This document shows positions 1 to 9,900 of a DNA stretch of 64,000 bases, one piece after another (positions within the stretch are counted from its first letter, which is position 1; every line of letters starts with the position of its first letter). Source of the DNA: Saprospiraceae bacterium (GTDB taxonomy: Bacteria > Bacteroidota > Bacteroidia > Chitinophagales > Saprospiraceae). The stretch is taken from NCBI GenBank assembly GCA_020848995.1, contig JADLHA010000048.1:62001-126000 (forward strand). Direction: 5' to 3'. The translations under genes and the position numbers were made by a program. Below the pieces are notes generated by a model that saw only the letters and a list, made by a program, of their open reading frames with translations, ran no database searches and had not been told where the DNA came from.

Positions 1-3000
1 CAGGAAGACCGCCTCCGGGCAAGTTTGAACGGTCACTTGGACTCCGGCCGTTGCGGTACATCCATTTTCATCGGTAACGGTTACTGTATAGCGCGTTGTT
101 TTTAAAGGGCGCGCAATGGGGTTATATATGGTGTCATTGCTCAGGCTTCCATCCTTCGGCCCCCAGTCATAGCGCCATCCGGGTCTGTACGTTGCAGTGA
201 GTTGGGTTTCCTGCCCTGCTACGACTAGGTCAGGGTCAACTGCAACCAACAATTCTGATGAAGGGTCAGTTATTCCTACGGTGTGATGAAACGTCCAGGA
301 GCATCCCGCCGCATTCAAAATCGTTACAGAGAAGCGGGTTTCTTCGGAAATGACGGCGAGTATGGTGCTATCGTGCGGATCGCCAAGAATGATGGTGCCG
401 GATTGCCATTCATAGGTGTATTTTCCATCCGGATCTAGGTGAACAGCAAGCTTTACGGTGTCGCCCAGGCACACGACGTCTGGGCCTATGATCCTACCAT
501 TAAGATGGTAGAGCTCAATGTGCATGGTATCAGCCGATGAACATCCGTAAGCATCGTACACTTTTAAGATATAATCTCCTGAGGTATCGACCTCAGTATT
601 GAGTACCGGACCATCCGCAAGAAGTTTGCCTTCCAGGTTACACCAACTGTACTTGACATCGGGAGGTTCTGCATTTCCCGTAAGCTGCAAACTGCCTTTG
701 GCACACAAAATGGTATCCCTGCCTGCGTTGGCAAAAAGCGTTGGAGCAACCAGTACATAGATACTGTCTATTCTGGAACAGGAGTCGGGATAATCGGGAT
801 CTCGTACGGTTACATAATACCATCCGCTGGAATCCGTGTAACAAAGCGGGTTGTGAGCGTGGACATCGCTGAGCCCTTCAGGAGGGCTCCAGATATAACG
901 AAGCCTCGGATTGCCTCCAGGGTTAATAGCAGTAGTGTCTCCCGGACAAAGGAAGAGACTGTCGGGCAATTCTATGCTCAAATCGACGACGGTGACTTCC
1001 TGTTCTGCAAACTGCTGACAGATCGTGTCGGATTTCAACCGGATCGTATATTTTCCGGTTTTAGGATACAGGTATTTACCAGATTGGTTAGTCGAATTTC
1101 CTGCACCGTCGCCAAAATCCCAAAGAATTCTGCCTATGGCATTCGTCCTGTACCCTACTTCAAGTGAGCCGCAGTCGTTGGAAACAAAAATTTCTGGAAC
1201 AGGGTGGTCAAGGACTGCCAGTTTTATGCTGTCAGAGATGGAGCAATTGTTTTCGTCCCAGGCGGTGAAGACCAGCCAATAGATACCGGCTTGAGTTGGA
1301 TAGGCCCAAACTTCATTTTGGGTCTTATCTCCGGGGATGAAGATATGGTCATTCCATTTGACCCGGAATGAATCGCCTGGGGGAGCGGATTCCAGGGTGA
1401 TTTTGACGCTATCGCCCGTGCACAGTGAATATTCCTTCTGAAATTTCAGTTTAAAATTCCGGTATTTGACCAGGATGGAAGCCGTGTCTTGACATTGGGT
1501 GCTGTCACCGGCCAACACAAAAAAACGTGTATTTGCATTGATTTGAGTGGAATAGACGGAATCTGTCGACAGTACATTATGAAAAGCAGGGTCTAGTGAC
1601 CATTTAAACGCTTTTGTAGAATCCGACGATGCGCTGAGGTTGACCTTGCCATCACAGCTCACGCTGTCTGCCGTCAACATAAGATTCACTTGATTTCGTA
1701 CGACCACGAGGAATGCGGCTTCAAGGCTGCAAGGGCCTTCACTGACGGTAACGCGGTAAGTTGTCGTTTTCGTTGGCCGCGCCAGGGGATTTGAAGGGTC
1801 ACTCAGCACAAGGCCTTCCGTTGGCTGCCAGTTGTAGCTTAAACCGGGTTTTGACGATTTTACCAGGCGTACGGAATCGCCGAGGCAGAGATCATACTCA
1901 TTGCCGTTAAATTCGATGTCGATCAGCGGGAGTTCTATAGAGCTTTGCATACTGTCTTCACAACCGAATTCGTCTCCAATCCTTAAGTGTACTTCATATT
2001 TCCCCGGATCTGTAATCAATAGTAACGTGTCACGACCTGTGAATTGAATGGTTCCATGTGGACCAGAGATGGTCCACATGCGATCCAATATTGAATAACG
2101 CGATGTGGAAACATCTTCCAGTTTAAGTGTAGCCGTAGAGTCACAGGATGCTTCGAGTTTAAAATTTGCATGGAGTTGTGGATCAATGACGGTAACTTCT
2201 AAAAATGCAGTATCTGTGCACGTAAGGTCCTTTGCGATGAGGGCAACCTGATACGTGCCTGGCTTGGAATAGGTAAACGTTGGATCGCTCATTTGGGATT
2301 TGAGAGACCGGTCGTTGATCCAGTCAAAGTACCAAAAATATTCTGAGGCGCCCATGCTTCCGTTTTGGAACTCAACCTTCAGACCTTCGCAGAGGTCCGA
2401 AGAGATGGTGAATGAGGCCGTTGGCATTTGGCCACAAGCGACTACATTCAATTCGAGCTCCCTTCGAACGGTTGAAAGCAACTTTCCTCCCCTGTAATCG
2501 GAGACGCAGATGCCGATCAGGTACTGCCCACGCATGTTGGGTGTAAGCTGAATCAAACCTGTAAGCGGATCGATCGCAAGAGGACTGCCGTTTAAGTTTC
2601 CCAAACCATTGCCCGTTTTCCATGCCAATTCAATGTAAGGTGGGGTGTCCGGTCGTCCTGCCGGATCGTCAAAGGTTTTTCCCTGATAGGGTGTACAAAG
2701 GGAGTACACCAGAGAATCCCCGGCGCCGTCGGGGTCTGTTGCAGCATGGTCAAATGTAAAAGGCGCTCCGAGACAAGTATAAATTGGGGGGAAGTCGCCA
2801 AATTGTGGCGAGTGATTAGGAACAGGCGTAATATTCGCGGTCAGCGTCATGCCCGTATGGTCAGGTTGGACTATGTTGTCCAGCGTTTTGTTGCGACAGC
2901 AACGCTGGTAAACGATGAGGTATCCGCGTTCGTCAAACGGGATGAAAACGGTATCGATATAGGTGCTTTGGTGCACACAAACCGGAGTATACCCGGATGG

Positions 3001-3363
3001 GCATACCGTGTCTATGCGCTCGAATAGCGTATCGTCGTTCATGCGTTTAAACCTGAAGGTGCCGTCAGTTCCGACGCCGTAGGCCTTTTCCTTGTCCTCG
3101 TCGTTGTAAAATACACCAATGATGGCCGGATTGTCAAACGGAACCGTGTCTGAGCCATGTATGCAGTCTCTTCTCACCACGAGTTTAATTTCGTAGCGGT
3201 TGTTTCCGAGGTAGCGGTAAGTGAGTTGTCCTCCGACGATGTGCGAAGCGTGACTGTCGGTAAAGGTTGCCAGGATGAATGAAACGACAACAAGGGTCCT
3301 GAAAATGGTTTTGCATTTACAAGACAGATTAACCCAGTACTGTTGTTTTATACTGCCCTGCAT
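1..3363 (-). CDS. Large multi-Ig/PKD surface protein, C-terminus cut by the window edge
   Basis: This is a very long secreted protein whose reading frame stays open for 1121 codons and runs off the window. The ATG at 3363 shares one base with the stop of the upstream OmpA-like gene (TAATG), which fixes the start and suggests translational coupling. A hydrophobic export signal near residues 20-38 is followed by ASHIVGG, the same mature start as the paralogue at 6968-10624, and both carry a YQRCCRNKT motif. The body is a string of Ig/PKD-like repeats; a PKD core (WDFGDG) lies near residue 746. Visible sequence stops at CPEAVFL, which lines up with the residues just before the type B gliding-motility C-terminal domain of the paralogue. 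A T9SS type B adhesin is therefore inferred, but that domain itself is outside the window. Third gene of triad 1. Confidence 0.88.
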   Translation of the reverse strand, partial: MQGSIKQQYWVNLSCKCKTIFRTLVVVSFILATFTDSHASHIVGGQLTYRYLGNNRYEIKLVVRRDCIHGSDTVPFDNPAIIGVFYNDEDKEKAYGVGTDGTFRFKRMNDDTLFERIDTVCPSGYTPVCVHQSTYIDTVFIPFDERGYLIVYQRCCRNKTLDNIVQPDHTGMTLTANITPVPNHSPQFGDFPPIYTCLGAPFTFDHAATDPDGAGDSLVYSLCTPYQGKTFDDPAGRPDTPPYIELAWKTGNGLGNLNGSPLAIDPLTGLIQLTPNMRGQYLIGICVSDYRGGKLLSTVRRELELNVVACGQMPTASFTISSDLCEGLKVEFQNGSMGASEYFWYFDWINDRSLKSQMSDPTFTYSKPGTYQVALIAKDLTCTDTAFLEVTVIDPQLHANFKLEASCDSTATLKLEDVSTSRYSILDRMWTISGPHGTIQFTGRDTLLLITDPGKYEVHLRIGDEFGCEDSMQSSIELPLIDIEFNGNEYDLCLGDSVRLVKSSKPGLSYNWQPTEGLVLSDPSNPLARPTKTTTYRVTVSEGPCSLEAAFLVVVRNQVNLMLTADSVSCDGKVNLSASSDSTKAFKWSLDPAFHNVLSTDSVYSTQINANTRFFVLAGDSTQCQDTASILVKYRNFKLKFQKEYSLCTGDSVKITLESAPPGDSFRVKWNDHIFIPGDKTQNEVWAYPTQAGIYWLVFTAWDENNCSISDSIKLAVLDHPVPEIFVSNDCGSLEVGYRTNAIGRILWDFGDGAGNSTNQSGKYLYPKTGKYTIRLKSDTICQQFAEQEVTVVDLSIELPDSLFLCPGDTTAINPGGNPRLRYIWSPPEGLSDVHAHNPLCYTDSSGWYYVTVRDPDYPDSCSRIDSIYVLVAPTLFANAGRDTILCAKGSLQLTGNAEPPDVKYSWCNLEGKLLADGPVLNTEVDTSGDYILKVYDAYGCSSADTMHIELYHLNGRIIGPDVVCLGDTVKLAVHLDPDGKYTYEWQSGTIILGDPHDSTILAVISEETRFSVTILNAAGCSWTFHHTVGITDPSSELLVAVDPDLVVAGQETQLTATYRPGWRYDWGPKDGSLSNDTIYNPIARPLKTTRYTVTVTDENGCTATAGVQVTVQTCPEAVFL

Positions 3364-5783
3364 TATTCCTGGATTTCGATGATCTCGACGCGACGTTCCC
3401 TGGATGCGCCGACCGTATAAACAGAACGAAGGTCCTTTTTCTGGTCGCTTATTCCCATTGGGGCATTGGTTTCTCCAAAAGGTTTTTCGCTGATCTTTAG
3501 TTTGCCCTGTTTGATGTACTTTCGGAGTGCCCCGTTGCGGTAAGAAAGAAATTCGGAGTAAACGCTGTGGATTCTTCTCTGCGACAGGTTGTAATTATAG
3601 GTAGAATTTGCCAGCGGAGAAGCAAAGCCCTTTAAGAAAATCTCATAGTGTTTTCCTCTCCGCAGGTCGGCTTCCAGTGCGACGAGGAAGCGATCAAATT
3701 TTTGCTTGCCGGAACGAAGCTCATATTCAAAAAAATTGCGCATGGTGTCGCTCACCGGCAGATTGTCGAACGCTTCGAGTTCATTGGCAATGGTTATGAA
3801 TTTGATTTTTTTTCTGTAATAGTTTGTGAAACTCGTTCCATAGCCAATGGTTGATACGGTGTCCAGCGTCCTGGGATTCGGCCGGTCATTGTCAAAGTAC
3901 AATGCAATGGGCAACATGCTGTATAAGAGGTTAGGAAGATACAGTTTCTTGTTTTGCGTTCCCTTCACGCCACAATCAATTGTAATGATGGTGTCAACCA
4001 TTCCGTAACCGGGTCTTTCAGCCGTAATTTTATACTTGCGGCAGGGAACGATGTCGAGTCGTTTCGTGCTGATGTCCTGCGCTGCAAATAGGGTGTCCAA
4101 CCCGCCATCCAAATCGCGCACCCTGATTTGTACGCTGTCTAGAAGGGCTTGTGACTGCTTACCGTAGCTGAAAATTTCAAGGGCGACATCGGCTGGCTTC
4201 AGGAACAGCTTTTTGGTTATTGTCTGATATTGTCCGGGTTTGCCGGAAAAAAAGCTTGTGGAGTCTCCGGTGAAGTCAGATTTGGAGGCTACGATCTTGT
4301 AATTCCGGCCGTTGAGGATGTCAAATGAATGATCATTGTCCCCTGTCAGATCCTTTGTAACTGGCAGACTTAGGGTGTCGTCCAGATCAATCAGCGTTAG
4401 CGTACAGCCGGTGAGGGGCAACTGTGTGAAGAAATGAAAAGTAGAAACCTGAAGTCTCAACACACTGGGGTACGCCCTGACTTTAAATATGTCGAGGCAG
4501 CAGGCTTCCGTGGCATCGTCGAGGAAAAGGGCTCCGGTGCGATTTGAGGCAAGGTGCCCGCTGGTGTCTGCAGCAGTCAGTTCGTAGTAGAGGTCATCGA
4601 AACTGGTATTGACCGGTTGTCCCATGTTGACCGGCAGGGAGAAACCCGAAATGTTCTGGTAGGTCGAGAACACGTCGAATCCACCAAACCCCAAATGGCC
4701 TTTGGAGGCAAAAAATAGTTTTTTAGCAACACCATGGAAATACGGGGTCATCTCGTCTTCTTCCGTGTTGATCTGTGAGCAGTTGACCGGTTCTGAGAAG
4801 TTTCCCATAGGATCAATTTCTGAATACCAAATGTCAAAACCTCCCTTACCTCCTTTGCGGTTTGAGGAATAATAGAGTCTGGCATTGGATCCCGGGCTGG
4901 CAGCGGCATAATTGGGCTGGGTCGTGCTCGAACTGTCGACGTTGATGGGCGCAGGCAATTTAACCCCGGGACTCCAGTGGCCGCTGGAATCCACAAGGCT
5001 TAGGTATATATCGCAGCGTTTGTCGTAATCGTCAACGTCGTCGCATAAGGTATAATAAACCATCCTGCCATCCGGAGTAAAGGCAGAATGGGCAGCAGAT
5101 CGGTTAACATCCGGCAAGGTATCCTTGAGTAAGCGCTTGTAATTCAAACTGGTGTCAGAGACGAGCATTGAAGAAAGATAGCGTTTTGGGATGACGGGGT
5201 TGCGTACGTTCTCAAACCGAAGTGAGGAAAAATACAGCTTAGTGCCCTGCCGGGTAGGTGCAAAATCAGAAAACGACGTATTGATTGGAAAGTCCAACCT
5301 GACGACTTTAAGATTTGTATCTTTTTCCAGGCTGTTGGCCAGCGCCCACTGTGCGGCGCGCAGTTCCCTTTCTGCTTGCAGGGAATATTGTATACTGTCG
5401 GAGGAATAGCTCGTCAGGTACTGCTGAAAGGCCGTAATTGCTCGTGTGTAATCTCCCTGAATTCGTCGCATCTGTCCAAGGTGAAAAGCAGCATTGGGAT
5501 ATAATTCGCGGGCATCTCCGTTGGTGATTTGTTCAAACAGATCCCCCGCGATCCGGTAAGCGCCCAACCCCATGCCGGCTTGAGCTGCCTGGTAGATATA
5601 TTGATAATTATTCGGATCGAATTCCATGGCTTCGCGGTACTTAGCGTAAGCGTCATAGTAGTTTTTGTTTAGCATGGATTTCTCTGCAACCTCCAAAATT
5701 GAATTGAGCGATTGCGCTTGCAAACAAAAGGCGACCATAACCATCGCTGAGCCCAACCAACCGATCTGAATGATTTTTTTCAT
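3363..5783 (-). CDS. PorE-like TPR / PD40 propeller / OmpA-family protein
   Basis: An 806-residue envelope protein. It has a signal peptide (cleavage after FCLQAQ), TPR-like helices at about 25-160, WD40-like PD40 propeller blades at about 165-425 (GGKGGFDIWYSE, GFGGFDVF), carboxypeptidase-regulatory-like folds at about 440-640, and an OmpA-like C-terminal domain from about 650 ending in RERRVEI. This domain order matches PorE of the Porphyromonas T9SS, which links the outer-membrane machinery to peptidoglycan. The OmpA-like domain keeps the LSQRR arginine region but has FASPLANS where the family has its G-x-TD-x-x-G loop, so peptidoglycan binding is uncertain. It sits 7 bases after the PorP gene and overlaps the surface-protein gene by one base. 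A paralogue lies at 10605-13064. Its role as a cargo-specific anchor is inference. Confidence 0.85.
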   Translation of the reverse strand: MKKIIQIGWLGSAMVMVAFCLQAQSLNSILEVAEKSMLNKNYYDAYAKYREAMEFDPNNYQYIYQAAQAGMGLGAYRIAGDLFEQITNGDARELYPNAAFHLGQMRRIQGDYTRAITAFQQYLTSYSSDSIQYSLQAERELRAAQWALANSLEKDTNLKVVRLDFPINTSFSDFAPTRQGTKLYFSSLRFENVRNPVIPKRYLSSMLVSDTSLNYKRLLKDTLPDVNRSAAHSAFTPDGRMVYYTLCDDVDDYDKRCDIYLSLVDSSGHWSPGVKLPAPINVDSSSTTQPNYAAASPGSNARLYYSSNRKGGKGGFDIWYSEIDPMGNFSEPVNCSQINTEEDEMTPYFHGVAKKLFFASKGHLGFGGFDVFSTYQNISGFSLPVNMGQPVNTSFDDLYYELTAADTSGHLASNRTGALFLDDATEACCLDIFKVRAYPSVLRLQVSTFHFFTQLPLTGCTLTLIDLDDTLSLPVTKDLTGDNDHSFDILNGRNYKIVASKSDFTGDSTSFFSGKPGQYQTITKKLFLKPADVALEIFSYGKQSQALLDSVQIRVRDLDGGLDTLFAAQDISTKRLDIVPCRKYKITAERPGYGMVDTIITIDCGVKGTQNKKLYLPNLLYSMLPIALYFDNDRPNPRTLDTVSTIGYGTSFTNYYRKKIKFITIANELEAFDNLPVSDTMRNFFEYELRSGKQKFDRFLVALEADLRRGKHYEIFLKGFASPLANSTYNYNLSQRRIHSVYSEFLSYRNGALRKYIKQGKLKISEKPFGETNAPMGISDQKKDLRSVYTVGASRERRVEIIEIQE

Positions 5784-5790
5784 TGCTCAA

Positions 5791-6816
5791 TCAGAAAACC
5801 GGACATGATTTGAGTTGTACAAGTGGACGCGCTTTGGCATAAACGTAGGTAAGACTGAATTCCGGACCTCCCTGGCCGTCGACGGCTTCCTTAAATGGAG
5901 AGTTGGTAATGTCGTAACTCACAGCTCCGTACCACTCTCTGAACCTTACGCCGAGCTTGGGAATGATGGCATCGCCGTTGCGCAAAGAGCAGCCCAGGTA
6001 CAGGTCCAGTTCCTTTCCTCTTTTCTGGTTGAGGTACATTCGCAGGTAGGCACCAGCGAGCAATTCTTCAAAACTTTGCTGGCGCTGGTACAGCCCGTGT
6101 AACATGAAATCGAAAGACTCGGCGATTTGTATGCTTGGAAGTGCCTGAACCGACAGGCGGACAGGGAGTTTGACGCTCAACGACTGGTCAAAAAACTGCT
6201 GGTTTGGCCGGTTGAGATGGAAGGCGGCAATGCCCAGGTCTAGCCGGGTTCGGCTGGATTTTTGCCACCGATACGCAACTCCGGCACTGAAGTCGGGAAA
6301 TAAGTTAGAGTTCTTTTCGAACAATTCCCCCGAAGGCAATCCGGGATCGAAAACGCTTCCGTTCCACTGGGCATCCCAGGTGAGTTCGTCAGGTTTAAAC
6401 CGGCGGTGCGACAAGGCTGCCATGGCACCGGCAGAGACGAGGTTATGGCTGTTGATTGGGTAGGCATAGGAGACGGCCAGGCCGAGTTGGGCCAACCCGA
6501 GTTTAGAATCGCCGGCCTGGTCGTAAGCAAACTGCAGGCCTGCGTTCCAAATTCCCTTTTGGGTCCATTTTTTTGGGTATATCTTGAATTCATAAGACCC
6601 AGCAAGGGTCAGAAAGTTGCCGGCGTTGTTGACAAACCACTGCTTGCGGAAATTGAGATTGAGGCGCTGGTCACCTTTGAAAAGGCCAGTAACGGAAGGA
6701 TTGTACAGCAAGGGCGCGGTGTAAAACTGGGAATGGTGGATGTCCTGAGCACCTGCCCCGAAGATGACAAGTGTAAATGCTCCTACTACAGACAGAAACC
6801 TAATGCGTTTTGTCAT
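5791..6816 (-). CDS. PorP/SprF family type IX secretion outer-membrane protein
   Basis: This is an outer-membrane beta-barrel of the PorP/SprF family. In Flavobacterium, SprF is needed for export and surface attachment of the adhesin SprB. After the signal peptide (cleavage near GAGAQ) comes the family start QDIHHSQFYTAPLLYNPSVTG, then alternating barrel strands and a C-terminal LTYVY strand. The ATG at 6816 was chosen because it puts the signal peptide at the N-terminus (MTKRIRFL); an in-frame ATG at 6843 would add nine charged residues. A promoter-like pair lies at 6930-6961. It is the first gene of triad 1, followed after 7 bases by the PorE-like gene. A paralogue lies at 13074-14090. Confidence 0.9.
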   Translation of the reverse strand: MTKRIRFLSVVGAFTLVIFGAGAQDIHHSQFYTAPLLYNPSVTGLFKGDQRLNLNFRKQWFVNNAGNFLTLAGSYEFKIYPKKWTQKGIWNAGLQFAYDQAGDSKLGLAQLGLAVSYAYPINSHNLVSAGAMAALSHRRFKPDELTWDAQWNGSVFDPGLPSGELFEKNSNLFPDFSAGVAYRWQKSSRTRLDLGIAAFHLNRPNQQFFDQSLSVKLPVRLSVQALPSIQIAESFDFMLHGLYQRQQSFEELLAGAYLRMYLNQKRGKELDLYLGCSLRNGDAIIPKLGVRFREWYGAVSYDITNSPFKEAVDGQGGPEFSLTYVYAKARPLVQLKSCPVF

Positions 6817-6929
6817 GCGATGTACTTCCCGATCTCTACGCATAATGCTTTGACTATCAATATTATGCGTACGAGTAAATGATTTTAACTCAACGTAGGC
6901 AATCTCTTGAATGCTCCGTCAGTACTTCA

Positions 6930-6961
6930 CAAATATAACGCTTTGTAATCATTAGTTCAAC
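6930..6961 (-). promoter_or_regulatory. Bacteroidota promoter for PorP triad 1
   Basis: The minus strand reads GTTG, 20 bases, then TATATTTG (6930-6937), a perfect TAnnTTTG -7 box with a partial -33 element at roughly the usual distance. Transcription would start near 6924 and leave a leader of about 80-110 bases. It lies in the 151-base gap after the upstream triad, so triad 1 may be transcribed separately from triad 2. Confidence 0.65.
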
Positions 6962-6967
6962 ATATAC

Positions 6968-9900
6968 TTAACGCAACAAAGTCACATTTCCTTTTTGCGC
7001 ATATTTTTGGCCGTCCGTACACGTCGCAACGAAGTAATATCCATATACGTCGGCGGGAAGTTTGCTGCCCCGGAAGGTGCCATCCCACCATTGCTGGAGG
7101 TCTTTCGTCTCAAAGACCTTCTCTCCCCAGCGGTCGTATACATACATCTCGACCGATTCCAGGAAATTGCTCCGGATGCGCAACAAGTCATTTTCACCGT
7201 CTCCATTGGGGCTGAAGATATTCGGCAGGTAGACGTCTTCTTCGTTGCATTTCGGCAGAATGACAATTACCGATACATCCGCATACCCTATGCACCCATC
7301 TTTGTTGGTTGCCGTGACCTGGTAAAGTATCGACCTTTGGGGGTTTGCAATGGGGTCCGGACACATCGTACAAGTGAGCGCGGTCGGAATAACCCAGTTG
7401 TAATTCTGATGGCCGGGCGTTACGTGCAATTGGGTAGACTGCCCCAGGTAAATCTTGGGTGGGTCAGCCCAAGCTTCCAGGGGTGGATCAAACTGACTGA
7501 TGTTGACCCGGAACGTGTCGCTGTAGGCGCAACCATACTCATTGACAAAATTGACCTGGTAGATTGTAGTGTCCTTTGGACGGATCTTGATCCATGGCCG
7601 GTTCTCTTCTGTGACAATGCTCTTATTGCCGTTGTTGTCTGTCCAGAAATAGGTGTACCGGTGTGCATTGAGGTTGATGAATTCGATCGTCCCGTCCTGG
7701 TTGGCACAACGCAAGCGATCTCCTTCGATGCGGTACTGAGGATGAGAAGTAATGACGCGAAAGGAATCAACGTCTCCACATCCGTATTTGTCGGTAGCAT
7801 AAGCGAATACCCAACCCGAATCGGGGAATACCTGTTCCAGTTGGTAGCCTCTTCCGAGCAGAATCCCAATCTGATCCGTCCATTCAATGCTGGGAACAAC
7901 CGTATCTGTCGTTGCTTTGAGCAGCAGGGTGTCAGTGTAACACAGAATGGTATCTGAATTTACCCGGAGTCCGATGGGTGGTGGGACAAAAACCGTGACT
8001 TCACGGTCTATAAAGCAATCCGGAATGTCTTTGTCGAAAACGCGGACTTTGTAAGTCTTGGTGGCGGATACCTTCGCAGTTGGATTGGGCGAAGTGGGAT
8101 CGTCGAGTCCTTCGGCCGGAGTCCACACGTAATTGTAGCTGGCATTGGCATTCGGATTGAGCGGTACTGGCTTACCATTGCAGCTTACCACCCGGTCCTG
8201 TAATTCAACCATGATCAGACCGATGTCCAGGGTACTGTCAAGTTCGTTGGAACATTCTGAATTCACCCTTAGCCGAACGGTATATCTCCCCGGTTTTGCG
8301 TACAAATGGACCGGGCTCATTTCGGAAGAAAATTCGCCATCGCCGAAGTCCCACAGGTAACTCCCGGGGGCACTTTCATTGGTAAAACTAACGAGTGTAT
8401 TGTCGCAGTTTTTTTCTACCCTGAAGCCCACGTCAGGCTTGCAAACGGAGTGTACCATCACCGTATCGGATCCTGTACACTGGTATTGGTTGATAGCACT
8501 TACCACTACTGGAAAATCGCCGCAATCGGGCAGAGCAATTTTGACTTGGTCACTCCCCTGCCCTTCTAAAATGAAATGAGCGGGTTCCCACTGATAAAGA
8601 ATATTTTGACTGGGTACGTGGTTTACGACGCGCAGTTCAAAGCTGTCTTGCTGGCAAATCCGGGCAGAATCCAGGGTTGGGTTGAAACGGACCTGACGGT
8701 TGTAAACGATGATGCTGTCGCCACCCGGACAGTTAAATGCGCTTTTACCGCGAACGTAGAAGATGGCACTGTCGCGGACCGTAGCTTTTAGCTTAAAGTC
8801 ACCACTGCTGAGTATGTTGGAAAAATCGGACTTATCTGACCACTCGATTGTTGATTCTACGCCTCCGTTGGCCTGGAGCTCGATCTCTTCACTGCAAAGG
8901 ACGGTGTCTGCCGCAATTTGCAGATTGAGCAGGGTGCTCACCATTACGAACACGGAATCTTCAACGGTGCAGTTGCCATCCGTCAGTACAAGGCGATACC
9001 AGGTATCCCGTGTTGGAGTTGCCAAAGGGTTGGGACAACCGGTGCAGTCGAGGCCTTCGGCAGGTGACCATTGATACGAAAACCGGTTATCGGGATTGAG
9101 GATGAGGCGGGTCGATTCTCCAATGCAAATGGGTATTTTATCCAACACAAATTCCGGCTTTAGGCGGTGCAATACGAAATCTTGTTCAAAATAAGCCTCG
9201 CATCCTCCTTCTGAATGGATGGTAAGGCTTATGGTCACGGTCCCCGTATCCTGGAATACGAATTTGGGGTGCTGTTGGGTCGAGGTGATGATCTTGTTGT
9301 TCAGCCGGGCACTCCAGTTCCAGTTTTCAATTTTCAAAAGAGAATCGCTGGAGAGATCAGAAATCGCAAGCTCAATGCTGTCCCGGCATGTCTCGTAGCT
9401 CGCTACAAAGCGGGCTTTCAAATACCCCTCACCGTATATAAAGATATCCTTGTAATTAGTGTCTATACACTCTTTGGCGCGGTTTGCGACGAGGGCAACC
9501 CGGTATTTTCCCGGGCCCGGGAAAGTAAATTCCGGATGGGTTTCCTTTGATGTGTAGGCCGTGTCCGGGAAATTGAAGATCCAGGTGTAATCCCTTGCAT
9601 TGATGCTGTTGTTTGTAAACTTCACGGTAGAATCTCCTACGCAGAGTACGGTGTTGTCTGCTTCAAAATTGCTTACGGGGTTGGTGGTGCAGAATCGCAC
9701 ATTGTATTGAAAATCGCGGCGTACTCTCGACAACAGTTTCCCATGGCGATACTCAGAGATGCATATGCCTACGAGGTATTGGCCGATGGCATTCGGCTGT
9801 CCGGTGAGCAGTCCGGTGTATTGATCAATGCGCAAAGGAGGCGTTCCACCCAGCAGGTCCAGCAGTCCGAAGGGAGCTTTGTACTGCACTTCGGGAAACG

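Noticed and set aside
6995..7957. A 320-codon open frame on the plus strand opposite the end of the adhesin
   Set aside because: It is antisense to the well-recognised type B C-terminal domain and has no promoter or domain of its own.
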